NCBI GenBank assembly: GCA_031552145.1
Contig: JAVBMV010000013.1
Location: forward strand, 1 to 64,000
DNA: 64,000 bases
Reading direction: 5' to 3'
DNA from: JAVBMV01 sp031552145
GTDB lineage: Bacteria; Myxococcota; Myxococcia; Myxococcales; UBA5297
The stretch's first letter is position 1. Each line of letters opens with the position of its first letter. Position numbers and translations under genes: made by a program. Under the pieces are notes generated by a model, which was not told the DNA's origin, did not search any database, and worked only from the letters and a program-made list of their open reading frames with translations. Shown one piece after another: positions 33,415-42,224 of the stretch.

Positions 33415-34027
33415 CCTGCTTCTCCTCTTTGCCGCGGCGCTCTTGCTCGGCGGCTGCCGCGACGAGGGCGCGGGCAAGGCGCCGCGCGCGCAGCCCTCGT
33501 CGCGCTTCGATTCGGTGCAGGCGGAGCGCCCGGCCGCGGCCAATTTCTGCGAGCGCGCCTATCCCGCGCAGGGCGAGGAGGCGAAGCCCTTTCACGCGCC
33601 GCCGCTGCGTCCGCTCCCCGCGGGCGTCAAGGCGCAGCCCACGGAAGGTGCGGGGTGGCGCTGGCTCAACCTCTGGGCCACCTGGTGCGAGCCCTGCAAA
33701 GAGGAGCTGCCGCTCCTCGCGCGCTGGCGCGACGCAATGGCCCGCGAGGGGACGCCCTTCGAGCTGGAGCTCCTGAGCGTCGACGAGCCCCAGGAGGGCG
33801 CGAAGCTGGCAGCCTTCGCGGCGCGCGGGCTGCCGGGGCGTCTGAGCTGGCTCGCCTCGGCGAGCGCGCTGGAGCCCTTCCTGGTGAATGAGCTCGGAGT
33901 GGGGAGCGACGCTGCGCTCCCCATCCATGCGCTGATCGATCCCGCGGGGAGACTGCGCTGCGTTCGCGTGGGGGCGGTACACGAGAGTGACTACGGCGCC
34001 GTGCGCGCCCTACTGGGCGGGAAGTAG
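33404..34027 (+). CDS. TlpA-like thioredoxin lipoprotein
   Basis: The 207-aa protein has a lipobox (LLGGC, Cys18) and a thioredoxin fold with the active site WATWCEPCKEELP (Cys95, Cys98). It would act as a membrane-tethered thiol-disulfide reductant or oxidant in the periplasm. The start is GTG 33404, overlapping the previous gene by 11 bp; the order VKOR-Trx, OmpA-like, TlpA-like indicates one redox operon. Its 3' end overlaps the convergent hybrid kinase gene by 37 bp. Confidence 0.86.
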   Translation: MRSSLLLLFAAALLLGGCRDEGAGKAPRAQPSSRFDSVQAERPAAANFCERAYPAQGEEAKPFHAPPLRPLPAGVKAQPTEGAGWRWLNLWATWCEPCKEELPLLARWRDAMAREGTPFELELLSVDEPQEGAKLAAFAARGLPGRLSWLASASALEPFLVNELGVGSDAALPIHALIDPAGRLRCVRVGAVHESDYGAVRALLGGK

Positions 34028-36204
34028 CTCGCTCCTGGCAGGTCCTTGTCGTTCGATTTCGTGGGGGCGCTCTTCGCCCGCCATTGGTCGAGCGCCTCGA
34101 GCGAGGCCGCTGCCGCCTCTCGCGCCTTGGCGAGCCGCTCCTCGCAGGCGCCGTGCCCGCTGCGCGCGCAGCGCTCCACCTCCTCGGCCAGCGTGCGCAG
34201 GTGGCTGAGCCCCAGGTTCGCGGCGACTCCCTTGAGCAGATGCGCGGCCTTGGCGGCGGCGGCGTATTCTCCCTTCTTGCCCGCGCGCTCCATCGCCTCG
34301 AGCGCGGAGTTGATGGCGCCGCGCGAGCCGGCGAGCACCTCTTCGAGCGCGGCCGCCTCCATCAGCTCGAGCAGCTCCTCGAGCCGCGAGGGCTCGAGCA
34401 GACTCTCGGAGGGGGAGGGGGCGCTGGGCGCCTCGAGCTGCCAGGCATCTCCGTGCCGGTCGATGGCGTTGATGAGGTGCGCTAGATCGCGGGAGCGGAC
34501 GGGCTTCGGCAGGAAGCCGTGCAGCCCCGCCGCGCGGCAGGCGCGCACCTGGGTCGGCACGATGTCGGCGGTGAGCGCGACGATAGGAGGAGGGGGCCTG
34601 AGCCCCGCCGCGATGCGGCGCGAGGCCTCCAGGCCGTCGATTCCGGGCAGGTGCAGATCCATGAGGATGAGCTCGTAGGGGTGCGCGAGCGCGAGCGCGA
34701 CGGCCTCTTCGCCCGAGGCGGCCAGCGCGACCTGATGCCCCTGTCGCGCCAGCAGTGAGCGGATGACGCTGCCGCCGATGGAGGAGTCGTCGACGAGCAG
34801 GATCGCCCGGGGGCGCGGGGGCTGCTCCTCCGGTTCGGGGGCCGGAGGCGCGCTGAGCGCCAGCGAGAGCTTCAGGGTGAAGCGCGAGCCGACCCCCAGC
34901 TCGCTCTCCGCGGTGAGCTCGCCCCCCAGCGCCTGCGTCAGCTCCCTGCAGACTGTGAGCCCGATGCCAGCGCCCCCGCTGCGGTGGAGTGTGTCATCCA
35001 CCTGAAAGAAGGGCTCGAAGATCTGCGCTAGCTGCGCCTCGGCGATGCCGATCCCTGTGTCTTCGACGCCGAGGGTGAGAGAGAGGTGCTCCGCGCGCTC
35101 CTCCTCGTTCAAGGTGAGGCGAACTCCTCCCTCCGAGGTGAACTTCAGCGCGTTGTCGAGCAGGTTCGCGAGGATCTGCCTGATGCGCGCTCTGTCGCCC
35201 CGGACCCAGCGCGGCGCGAGCCCCACGGGCCCCTCCAGATGGAGGCCGCGCTGCACAGCGGTGAGGCCATAGAGCGCCGTCAGCTCGAGGAGGAGCGCCG
35301 AGAGCTCGAAGCTCTCTTCGACGGGCTTCGTCTCTCTCCTATCGGAGCGGGTGAACTCGAGCACGTCGTCCACTAGAGTGCGCAGCTGGAGCGCGCTGCT
35401 GCTCATCATTTCGAGCAGCGCGGCCCGCTGCTGGGGCGACTCCTCGTTCTTTACCAGCTCGAGGGCGCCGATGATGCCCCCCAGCGGCGTGCGCATCTCG
35501 TGGCTCATGATGGCCAGGAAGCGCTCCTTGGCGCGCCCTGCCTCGGCGGCGGCCTCCTCGGCGCGGCGCCGCTCCGCGATCTCGCGCTCGAGCGCTCGCT
35601 GATTGCTGTAGTCGGAGTGCCCGAGCCTGTTGCGCCCCAAGGTGAAGACGTAGCCGAAGGCGATCGCCGCCAGGGCGCAGAGCGCCAGGAAGAGCGAGTC
35701 GCCGGAGGAGATCGCCGGCGTTCTGGCCTGGTAGAGCAGGAAGAGTGAGGTGCCGAAACCGCAGACGATGAGGGTCACCTGCGGCGGGTTGGGCATCAGG
35801 CAGAAGAAGATGAGGATCATCAGCGCCAGGGTGGCGCCGCCGACGGTGGCGGGAGGCATGCCGCTCTGGACCAGGAGGACGTACTCGGCCAGCTCCGTGA
35901 AGAGGACCATCGTCTGGCTGAGCGCGATGGCGGCGCGAAGCGTGCTCGTAAAGCCCTTGCCGCGGGTCAAATAGATGAGCCACAGGCAGCAGGCGACCGT
36001 CGCCGAGCGCATCGCCGCGAGGATCCAGAAGGGCGGCGCGAAGCCGAAGGTGCTGTGGTCGATGAGGGAGCAGGAGGCGTAGGCGAGGCCCTCCAGCGCC
36101 GCCACGATGCGCAGCTGTCGGGAGAGCTGCGGCCACCTGAAGGCGAGATAGGCCTCCTCGTGTGCCCGCTCAATGAACTCTCCTGTCCACCGCGAAACCT
36201 TCAT
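33991..36204 (-). CDS. Membrane hybrid histidine kinase (HisKA-HATPase-receiver-Hpt)
   Basis: This 737-aa phosphorelay protein has an N-terminal WTGEF motif, about six TM helices (about residues 30-200), HisKA (FLAIMSHEMRTPLGGI), HATPase_c (ILANLLDNALKFTSEGG; EDTGIGI; GGAGIGLTVC), a receiver (ILLVDDSS; LILMDLHLPGIDG with the phospho-Asp) and a C-terminal Hpt domain (AAHLLKGVAANLGL). It is a paralogue of the hybrid kinase at 44.8-47.1 kb with the same domain order and N-terminal motif. It is convergent with the TlpA-like gene (37-bp overlap). The signal is unknown. Confidence 0.9.
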   Translation of the reverse strand: MKVSRWTGEFIERAHEEAYLAFRWPQLSRQLRIVAALEGLAYASCSLIDHSTFGFAPPFWILAAMRSATVACCLWLIYLTRGKGFTSTLRAAIALSQTMVLFTELAEYVLLVQSGMPPATVGGATLALMILIFFCLMPNPPQVTLIVCGFGTSLFLLYQARTPAISSGDSLFLALCALAAIAFGYVFTLGRNRLGHSDYSNQRALEREIAERRRAEEAAAEAGRAKERFLAIMSHEMRTPLGGIIGALELVKNEESPQQRAALLEMMSSSALQLRTLVDDVLEFTRSDRRETKPVEESFELSALLLELTALYGLTAVQRGLHLEGPVGLAPRWVRGDRARIRQILANLLDNALKFTSEGGVRLTLNEEERAEHLSLTLGVEDTGIGIAEAQLAQIFEPFFQVDDTLHRSGGAGIGLTVCRELTQALGGELTAESELGVGSRFTLKLSLALSAPPAPEPEEQPPRPRAILLVDDSSIGGSVIRSLLARQGHQVALAASGEEAVALALAHPYELILMDLHLPGIDGLEASRRIAAGLRPPPPIVALTADIVPTQVRACRAAGLHGFLPKPVRSRDLAHLINAIDRHGDAWQLEAPSAPSPSESLLEPSRLEELLELMEAAALEEVLAGSRGAINSALEAMERAGKKGEYAAAAKAAHLLKGVAANLGLSHLRTLAEEVERCARSGHGACEERLAKAREAAAASLEALDQWRAKSAPTKSNDKDLPGASYFPPSRARTAP

Positions 36205-36331
36205 GGAGGCGCAGCTCTAGCATAGGGGATGAGGAATGAGCGAACGCCCGCGGAGTTGACGGCAAGAGTGGCGCCCAGGGGGCGCCTTTGGCATAGATTG
36301 CATTCTCTCGAACCCAAAGGAGTCACCGAAG

Positions 36332-37180
36332 ATGACAACCAAGCTCCCCCGTACTCTCGCCATACTGCTTCCGGCGGCGCTCCTGCTCTCGCTCCCCGCG
36401 GCAGCGCAGACCGTCCCTTCACCCAGCCCGCGCGCGCGGGTCGACCAGACGGTTGGCATCACCGAACTCTCCGTCGAATACTCGAGCCCCGCCGTGAAGG
36501 GCCGGAAGATCTGGGGCGAGCTGGTCCCCCTCGACAAGGTGTGGCGCACCGGCGCGAACCAGGCGACGAAGCTCACCGTTAGCCGCGACTTCAAGTTCGG
36601 CAAGACCGCGGTGCCAGCTGGCTCCTATGGCCTCTTCACCATCCCCGGCGAGAAGAAGTGGGTCGCGGTGCTCAGCGCCGACGTGAACGCCTGGGGCTCC
36701 TACACCTATGACGCCGCCAAGGATCTGGCGCGCGTTGAACTCGTGCCGGAGAAGCTCGCCGCGCCGCGCGAGCGCATGACCTTCCTCTTTTCCGACACCA
36801 CCGAGAGCAGCACCTCGCTCGATCTCGAGTGGGAGCTGCTCCGGGTCCGCATCCCTATCTCCGTCGACACGGACGCGCAGGTGGAGGCCGGAATGGCCAA
36901 GGCGCTCGAGGACGCCTGGCGCCCACATTTTGTGGCGGCGCGCTACCTGCTCGACAGCGGCGGCGATCTCAACCGCGCGCTCGACTATGTGGGCCGGTCC
37001 ATCGCCATCAAACCCACCTGGTGGAACCAGTGGGTGAAGGCGCAGATCCTGGGGAAGCAGGGCAAGAAAAAAGATGCCCAGAAGGCCGCGAAGGACGCGC
37101 TCGCCCTCGGCAAGGGTGACAAGACCTTCGAGACCTACTTCGCGCCCCAGATCGACAAGGCGCTGCAGGGCTGGAAGTAG
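36332..37180 (+). CDS. DUF2911 exported protein with TPR-like C-terminus
   Basis: The 282-aa protein has a signal peptide (cleavage after PAAAQ near residue 26) and a DUF2911 domain (VGITELSVEYSSPAVKGRKIWG, LVPLDKVWRTGANQATKLT, VPAGSYGLFTIP). A C-terminal helical TPR-like region follows (HFVAARYLLDSGGDLNRALDYV to KKKDAQKAAKDALAL). Its biochemical role is unknown. ATG at 36332 has AAAGGAG at 9 nt. The bshC gene starts about 10 nt after its stop, so it heads the bacillithiol operon. Confidence 0.9.
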   Translation: MTTKLPRTLAILLPAALLLSLPAAAQTVPSPSPRARVDQTVGITELSVEYSSPAVKGRKIWGELVPLDKVWRTGANQATKLTVSRDFKFGKTAVPAGSYGLFTIPGEKKWVAVLSADVNAWGSYTYDAAKDLARVELVPEKLAAPRERMTFLFSDTTESSTSLDLEWELLRVRIPISVDTDAQVEAGMAKALEDAWRPHFVAARYLLDSGGDLNRALDYVGRSIAIKPTWWNQWVKAQILGKQGKKKDAQKAAKDALALGKGDKTFETYFAPQIDKALQGWK

Positions 37181-37189
37181 GAGCGCGCG

Positions 37190-38659
37190 TTGCATCCCGA
37201 GATCGCCGACGAGCTCGCGGCGCAGAACCTGCGCTATGGCGAGAGCCCTGCCCGGGAGGCGAATCTCGCCGCCCTGCGGCGGGGCGCGAAGGCGGTGATC
37301 ACCGGGCAGCAGGTGGGGCTCTTCCTGGGGCCCCTCTACACGCTCTACAAGGCGGCCGCGGCGATCCGCGACGCGCGCGCCCTCGCGGCCCAGACCGGCG
37401 AAGAGGTGGTGCCGGTTTTCTGGCTGCAGACCGAGGATCACGATGTCGCGGAGATCGCCTCCTGCAACACCGCGGAGCTCGCGCTCGCGCTCCCCTTCGA
37501 CCGCGCCAATCGCCGCTCCATCGCCCACCTGACGCTCCCCGAGGAGATCGCGCCGCTGCTCGAGGAGGTGCGCGTGGCCTTTGGCGCGCGGCCCCACTTC
37601 GAGCCCTTCTTCGAGCGGCTCGTGCGCCACTATCGCCCGCGGGCGGGTTGGGCCGAGGCCTTCGCCGGCCTCATGGCCGAGCTCTTTCGCGAGGAAGGGC
37701 TGCTCTTCATCGACCCGCGCACGCCGGTCATCGCCCGCCACGCGGCGCCGCTCCACGCGCTGGCGCTGAGCCACGCCGAGGCCTTCTCCGAACTACTCCT
37801 GCGCGGCCGCCAAGCGGTCCACGTGCGCCGGGGCGCGCCGCTCTCGTTCATTCATCCGAGCGGCCCCGAGGGGCCGCGCTATCGGCTGGAGCGCACCTCG
37901 GAGGGGTTTGCAGAGGTGGGCGGAAGCGGACGCCACGCGCTCGGCGAATTGTTGGAACTCCTAGAGTCGTCGCCGCTCTCTTTCTCCACCAGCGCACTGC
38001 TGCGGCCGCTGCTGCAGGATCTGCTCTTCGACACTGCGCTCTATGTGGGCGGGCCCGCTGAGCTGGCCTATCTGGAGCAGCTGGCGCCGCTCTATCCGCT
38101 GGTGGGTGAGCTGCTCGGCCCCACGCGCCCCTTGGCGCGGCCGCGCGCCGTCCCCAGGGCCCACTTCTGGCTCTTGGAGGAGCGCACCTCTCGCGCGCTC
38201 TCCCGCCACGCCATGACGGTCGCCGAGCTGGCACAGCCGCTCGACGCGCTGCTGCTCGGCGAGGGCGAGGCGCTGGAGCGCGGCGCGGCGCTCGAGCGCG
38301 AGCTGGCGCAGTCGCTCGCCGCCGCGCTGGAACGGTCGGTGCGCGCCGTGCCGGTGGAGCGGCTGGAGACTCCGCTGCGCAAGGCACGCTCGGGGCTCGA
38401 CGAGCTCGCGCGGCGCCTGGGGCGCAGGTTGACGCGTTCGCTGGCCCGGCGCGACACCGTGCGCGCTTCGGAGCTCCTCGCGCTGAAGGAAACGCTCTAT
38501 CCGGAGGGGCACCCTCAGGAGCGCGTCCACGGCATGGTGGGCTTCGCGGCCCGCTACGGCGACAAGGCGCTGGTGGAGCGGCTGCTCGCGGAGGTGCGCC
38601 CCTTCGAAGGGGCCTTCGTCGAGGTGGCGCTCGGCGGCGAGGGCGAGGTGACGGCGTGA
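37190..38659 (+). CDS. bshC: Bacillithiol biosynthesis protein BshC (putative cysteine-adding enzyme)
   Basis: The 489-aa protein matches BshC, proposed to add cysteine to glucosaminyl-malate in the last step of bacillithiol synthesis. The signatures are AVITGQQVGLFLGPLYTLYKA (about 35-55), VPVFWLQTEDHDVAEI (about 74-89), FIHPSGPEGPRYRLE and, near the C-terminus, RAHFWLLEERTSRAL. The start is TTG 37190 with AGGAG at 6 nt; the N-terminus is somewhat shorter than in Bacillus BshC of about 540 aa. The stop overlaps the bshA start (GTGA). Confidence 0.9.
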   Translation: MHPEIADELAAQNLRYGESPAREANLAALRRGAKAVITGQQVGLFLGPLYTLYKAAAAIRDARALAAQTGEEVVPVFWLQTEDHDVAEIASCNTAELALALPFDRANRRSIAHLTLPEEIAPLLEEVRVAFGARPHFEPFFERLVRHYRPRAGWAEAFAGLMAELFREEGLLFIDPRTPVIARHAAPLHALALSHAEAFSELLLRGRQAVHVRRGAPLSFIHPSGPEGPRYRLERTSEGFAEVGGSGRHALGELLELLESSPLSFSTSALLRPLLQDLLFDTALYVGGPAELAYLEQLAPLYPLVGELLGPTRPLARPRAVPRAHFWLLEERTSRALSRHAMTVAELAQPLDALLLGEGEALERGAALERELAQSLAAALERSVRAVPVERLETPLRKARSGLDELARRLGRRLTRSLARRDTVRASELLALKETLYPEGHPQERVHGMVGFAARYGDKALVERLLAEVRPFEGAFVEVALGGEGEVTA

Positions 38660-39792
38660 GGCCGCTCTCGCTCGCCATCCTCTGTTACCCGAGTCTGGGG
38701 GGCAGCGGGGTCGTCGCCTCGGAGCTGGCCGTGGGGCTGGCGGAGCGGGGCCACAGCGTCCATCTGCTCTCGAGCGCCCGACCGCCGCGCGCGGCCGAGC
38801 GTGAGCGGCTCCATTTTCACCGCGTCGAGGCGCCGGGCCACCCCGTCCTGGAGCATGCGCCCTATACGCTGGCGGCTGCCTCGGCGCTGATCGATCTGGC
38901 CAAAAGCCAGCCGATCGATCTTATCCAGGTCCACTATGCGGTGCCCCACGCCGCGAGCGCGCTCCTCGCGCGCGCGGCCCTGGGGGCGCGCGCGCCGCTC
39001 CTCGTCACCTCGCTTCACGGCAGTGACGTCGCGCCCCTGGGCGCTCTGCCCGCCTATCGCTCTGCGATCTCCGCCGCCATCGCCGCCTCCGACGGCGTGA
39101 CGGTGCCCTCTGCATTCCTGCGCGCCGAGGCGCTCGAGCGGTTGGCGCTCCAAGGCGCGCCAGCCATCGAGGTGCTCCCGAACTTCGTCGACACCGAGCG
39201 CTTCATGCCGGCGCCGCTGCCGCCGCCAGCGGTTCCTCCGACGCTGATCCACATCTCCAACTTCAGACCGGTGAAGCGGGTGGGGCTCCTGCTCGACCTC
39301 TTCGCCCATGTCAGGCGCGCGCGGGAGTGCCGGCTGCTCCTGGTGGGCGACGGGCCGGAGCGTACCCTGGCCGAGGAGCGCGCCCGCGCGCTGGGCGTGG
39401 CGAGCGATGTCACCTTTCTCGGCGGTTGTCTCGATGTAGCCCCCTTGCTGCGCAGGGCGCACGCCTTCCTCATGACGAGCGAGAGCGAGAGCTTCGGGCT
39501 CGCGGCGCTCGAGGCGATGAGCTCGGGCCTGCCGGTCTTCGCGCCGCAGGTCGGCGGCCTCGCCGAGGTGGTGCCGCCGGAGGCGGGGTTCCTGGCGGCC
39601 CCCACGGCCCACATCTCGGTCCTCGGCGACGCGCTCCTCGCCGCCATGGCGCAACCCGGGCGCCTCGAAGAGATGGGGCGGGCCGGGCGGCGCGCCGCGC
39701 AGGAGCGGTTTGGGCGCACCGCGGCGCTGGAACAGACGGAGCGTTACTTCGCGGGGCTGCTCTCTCAGCGCGCGGAGCGGAGCGGGAGATGA
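38656..39792 (+). CDS. bshA: Bacillithiol biosynthesis glycosyltransferase BshA
   Basis: The 378-aa GT4-family glycosyltransferase matches BshA, which joins GlcNAc from UDP-GlcNAc to L-malate. The signatures are ILCYPSLGGSGVVASELAV at the N-terminus, VHYAVPHA, TSLHGSDVAPL, HISNFRPVKRV and the nucleotide-sugar-binding SESESFGLAALEAMSSGLPV. The start is GTG 38656, overlapping the bshC stop; its own stop overlaps the next ATG (39789). Confidence 0.92.
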   Translation: MRPLSLAILCYPSLGGSGVVASELAVGLAERGHSVHLLSSARPPRAAERERLHFHRVEAPGHPVLEHAPYTLAAASALIDLAKSQPIDLIQVHYAVPHAASALLARAALGARAPLLVTSLHGSDVAPLGALPAYRSAISAAIAASDGVTVPSAFLRAEALERLALQGAPAIEVLPNFVDTERFMPAPLPPPAVPPTLIHISNFRPVKRVGLLLDLFAHVRRARECRLLLVGDGPERTLAEERARALGVASDVTFLGGCLDVAPLLRRAHAFLMTSESESFGLAALEAMSSGLPVFAPQVGGLAEVVPPEAGFLAAPTAHISVLGDALLAAMAQPGRLEEMGRAGRRAAQERFGRTAALEQTERYFAGLLSQRAERSGR

Positions 39793-42131
39793 TCCACGTG
39801 AAACATTTTGTGATCAAATTTGTCGCGTGTTGTGCGCTCGCCGCCGTGCGTGCGTCGCCGACCGCGGCCTCGGAGCCACCCATGCACGCTGGCCAACTGG
39901 CGCATCTCCTCGATCGAGCCACCACGACGGCGCGCGTCCTCTACATCGCCGCTCACCCCGATGACGAGAACACGCGGCTCCTCGCCTACCTGGCCAACGC
40001 GCGCCATCTCAATGTGGCCTACCTCTCGCTGACGCGCGGTGGCGGTGGGCAAAATCTTATCGGCGCCGAGCAGGGCGAGCTGCTCGGGCTCGTCCGCACC
40101 GAGGAGCTGCTCGCCGCGCGTAGGCTCGACGGCGCCCGGCAGCTCTTCACCCGTCTGCCCGACTTCGGCTACTCGAAGAGCGCAGATGAGACCTTCTCGC
40201 TCTGGGGACACGAAGAGGCGCTCTCCGAGGTGGTGCGCGCGATCCGCGCCTTCCAGCCCGATGTGATCATCTCGCGCTTTGACGAGCGACCGCCCAACCA
40301 TGGCCACCACACGGCCTCGGCGATCCTGGCGCGCGAGGCCTTCGCCGCCGCCGATCCGGCGCGCTTTCCAGAGCTGGGACTATCTATCTGGCGCGCCGAG
40401 CGGCTCTTGCACAATTTCCCCACCTGGCGCGGGCAGATCCCTCCGCCAGACGCGCTGCGGCTCGAAATTGGCGGCTACGATCCGCGCCTGGGCTATGCCT
40501 ATGGCGAGCTGGCGGCACTCTCGCGCAGCCAGCACAAGAGCCAGGGCTTCGGCATTGCGGGGGAGCGCGGCGAGTTGCTCGAACACTTCGTATGGGTGAC
40601 GGGGTCTCGCCCCGAACGCGATCTGCTCGATGGCGTCGCGCTGGGATGGGAGCGCTATGGGGCCGGCGCGACGGAGCTCCTTACGGTCTTGGCTGAAGCC
40701 AAGCAGCGGCTCGGGCGCGATGCGCCAGAGGAGGCGCTCCCCGCGCTGGCCAAGGCCTGCGCCGCGCTGGAGCGGCTGGCGGGAGGCGCCCCCGACGTGC
40801 GGCAGCGCGAGGGGCTCGCGATGCTGGAGGAGGTGATGGTCCAGGCCTCGGGGCTCTACCTGCGCGCGACGGCCAAGCGTCCCTCGGTGACACCGGGCGG
40901 CGCATTGGAGGTACAGATAGAACGGGTAGAGCGGGGCGGAAAGCGGCAGTACACGCAGCGCGCGCTGACGATCCCTGCCGACGCGCCCGTCTCGCTTCCT
41001 CTCGCGGAGCCGCTGCGCGTCGCCGAGCAGGTGACCTTGGCCGGACGCACCTTCGAGAAGGAGCTGCCAATCCTCTATGTCTGGACCGACAGGGTGCATG
41101 GCGAGCGCGTGCGGCAGGTGCTGGTGCTTCCCCCCGGCACGGTGACACCGCTGCGCGAGGCGGTGCTCCCCGTCAATGGCAAGAGCGCCCCAGTCCTGCT
41201 CAGGGTCCGCGCTCAAGTGGATGGACTGCTGGGGCGGGTGAGCCTGCGCGCGCCGGAGGGGTGGCGCTCGGTGCCGGCCGATCAGCCCGTCTCTTTCGAG
41301 AAGGCCGGCGACGAGCAGGTGGTGCGCTTCGAGCTCTCGGCGCCCAAGGGGAAGGCAGCGGCGGCCATCGTGCTGCAGCCCGAACTGACGGTCGACGGAA
41401 GGAGCTGGTCCTTCGAGGAGACGACGATCGACTACCCACATATCCCCGTGATGACGGTGCTGCGCCCCGCTTCGCTGAAGGCGGTGCCGCTCGCGCTGAA
41501 GGAGGCGCGGCGCAGGGTCGGCTACATCATGGGTTCGGGCGACTCCGTCGCGGAGGATCTCTTGCATGTGGGCCTCCCCGTCGAGCTGCTTGATGACGCG
41601 GCGCTGGAGGGGGGCGACCTGTCGCGCTTCACCACCATCGTCGTCGGGGTGCGCGCCTACAACCAGCGCCCCAGCATGCGCGCGGTCCATGCGCGTCTCA
41701 TGCGCTTCGTCGAGCGGGGTGGGACGCTGGTGGTGCAGTACAACACCACGAGCAGCTGGTCGCCGCTGGCGGGTCCGCTAGGGCCCTATCCACTCGAACT
41801 GGGGGCGGGGCGTGTCACCGACGAGGCGGCGGCGGTGCGCTTCGTGGAGGCCAGTCACCCGATGCTGCGCGCGCCCAACCTGCTCGGGCCCTCCGACTTC
41901 GAGGGCTGGGTGCAGGAGCGAGGCATCTATTTCGCCTCGAAGTGGGACGAGCACTATCACCCCCTCTTCTCGATGGCCGATCCGGGCGAGGCGCCGCAGG
42001 AGGGGAGCACCTTGGTCGCCTCCCATGGCAAGGGGCGCTACGTCTACACGGGGCTCGCCTTCTTTAGGCAGCTTCGGGCGGGAGTGCCCGGCGCCTACAG
42101 GCTCTTTGTCAACCTCCTGGGCGGTCAGTGA
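39789..42131 (+). CDS. Large exported PIG-L (LmbE-like) family deacetylase, 780 aa
   Basis: A PIG-L domain with the zinc motif AHPDDE (residues 55-60) and the later HGHHTAS motif occupies about the first 300 residues. It is followed by about 480 residues of beta-rich and Rossmann-like regions of unknown role (for example TIVVGVRAYNQRPSM and ending GKGRYVYTGLAFFRQ). The N-terminus (HFVIKFVACCALAAVRASPTAA) reads as a signal peptide, so it is probably periplasmic or outside. The position after bshC-bshA suggests work on a bacillithiol-related amide. A true BshB should be cytosolic, so an export-linked recycling or conjugate amidase role is equally possible. ATG 39789 overlaps the bshA stop. Confidence 0.85.
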   Translation: MIHVKHFVIKFVACCALAAVRASPTAASEPPMHAGQLAHLLDRATTTARVLYIAAHPDDENTRLLAYLANARHLNVAYLSLTRGGGGQNLIGAEQGELLGLVRTEELLAARRLDGARQLFTRLPDFGYSKSADETFSLWGHEEALSEVVRAIRAFQPDVIISRFDERPPNHGHHTASAILAREAFAAADPARFPELGLSIWRAERLLHNFPTWRGQIPPPDALRLEIGGYDPRLGYAYGELAALSRSQHKSQGFGIAGERGELLEHFVWVTGSRPERDLLDGVALGWERYGAGATELLTVLAEAKQRLGRDAPEEALPALAKACAALERLAGGAPDVRQREGLAMLEEVMVQASGLYLRATAKRPSVTPGGALEVQIERVERGGKRQYTQRALTIPADAPVSLPLAEPLRVAEQVTLAGRTFEKELPILYVWTDRVHGERVRQVLVLPPGTVTPLREAVLPVNGKSAPVLLRVRAQVDGLLGRVSLRAPEGWRSVPADQPVSFEKAGDEQVVRFELSAPKGKAAAAIVLQPELTVDGRSWSFEETTIDYPHIPVMTVLRPASLKAVPLALKEARRRVGYIMGSGDSVAEDLLHVGLPVELLDDAALEGGDLSRFTTIVVGVRAYNQRPSMRAVHARLMRFVERGGTLVVQYNTTSSWSPLAGPLGPYPLELGAGRVTDEAAAVRFVEASHPMLRAPNLLGPSDFEGWVQERGIYFASKWDEHYHPLFSMADPGEAPQEGSTLVASHGKGRYVYTGLAFFRQLRAGVPGAYRLFVNLLGGQ

Positions 42132-42134
42132 GCG

Positions 42135-42224
42135 ATGGGTTGGCGCGGTTGGTACATGCTCGTCGCGGGTGAGCTCTTGCTGCTGGTCCTCCTCTTCTAC
42201 GTATTGGGGAGGTGGGCGTCGTGA
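42135..42224 (+). CDS. Tiny 29-residue single-TM membrane peptide
   Basis: The reading frame encodes MGWRGWYMLVAGELLLLV then LLFYVLGRWAS, one hydrophobic helix flanked by Arg and Trp. It starts 3 nt after the stop of the PIG-L gene and its stop overlaps the start of the symporter (GTGA at 42221-42224). Such tight packing and clean membrane character suggest a real small protein, perhaps a subunit of the symporter, although no ribosome binding site stronger than GGTCAGTGAGCG is present. Confidence 0.5.
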   Translation: MGWRGWYMLVAGELLLLVLLFYVLGRWAS

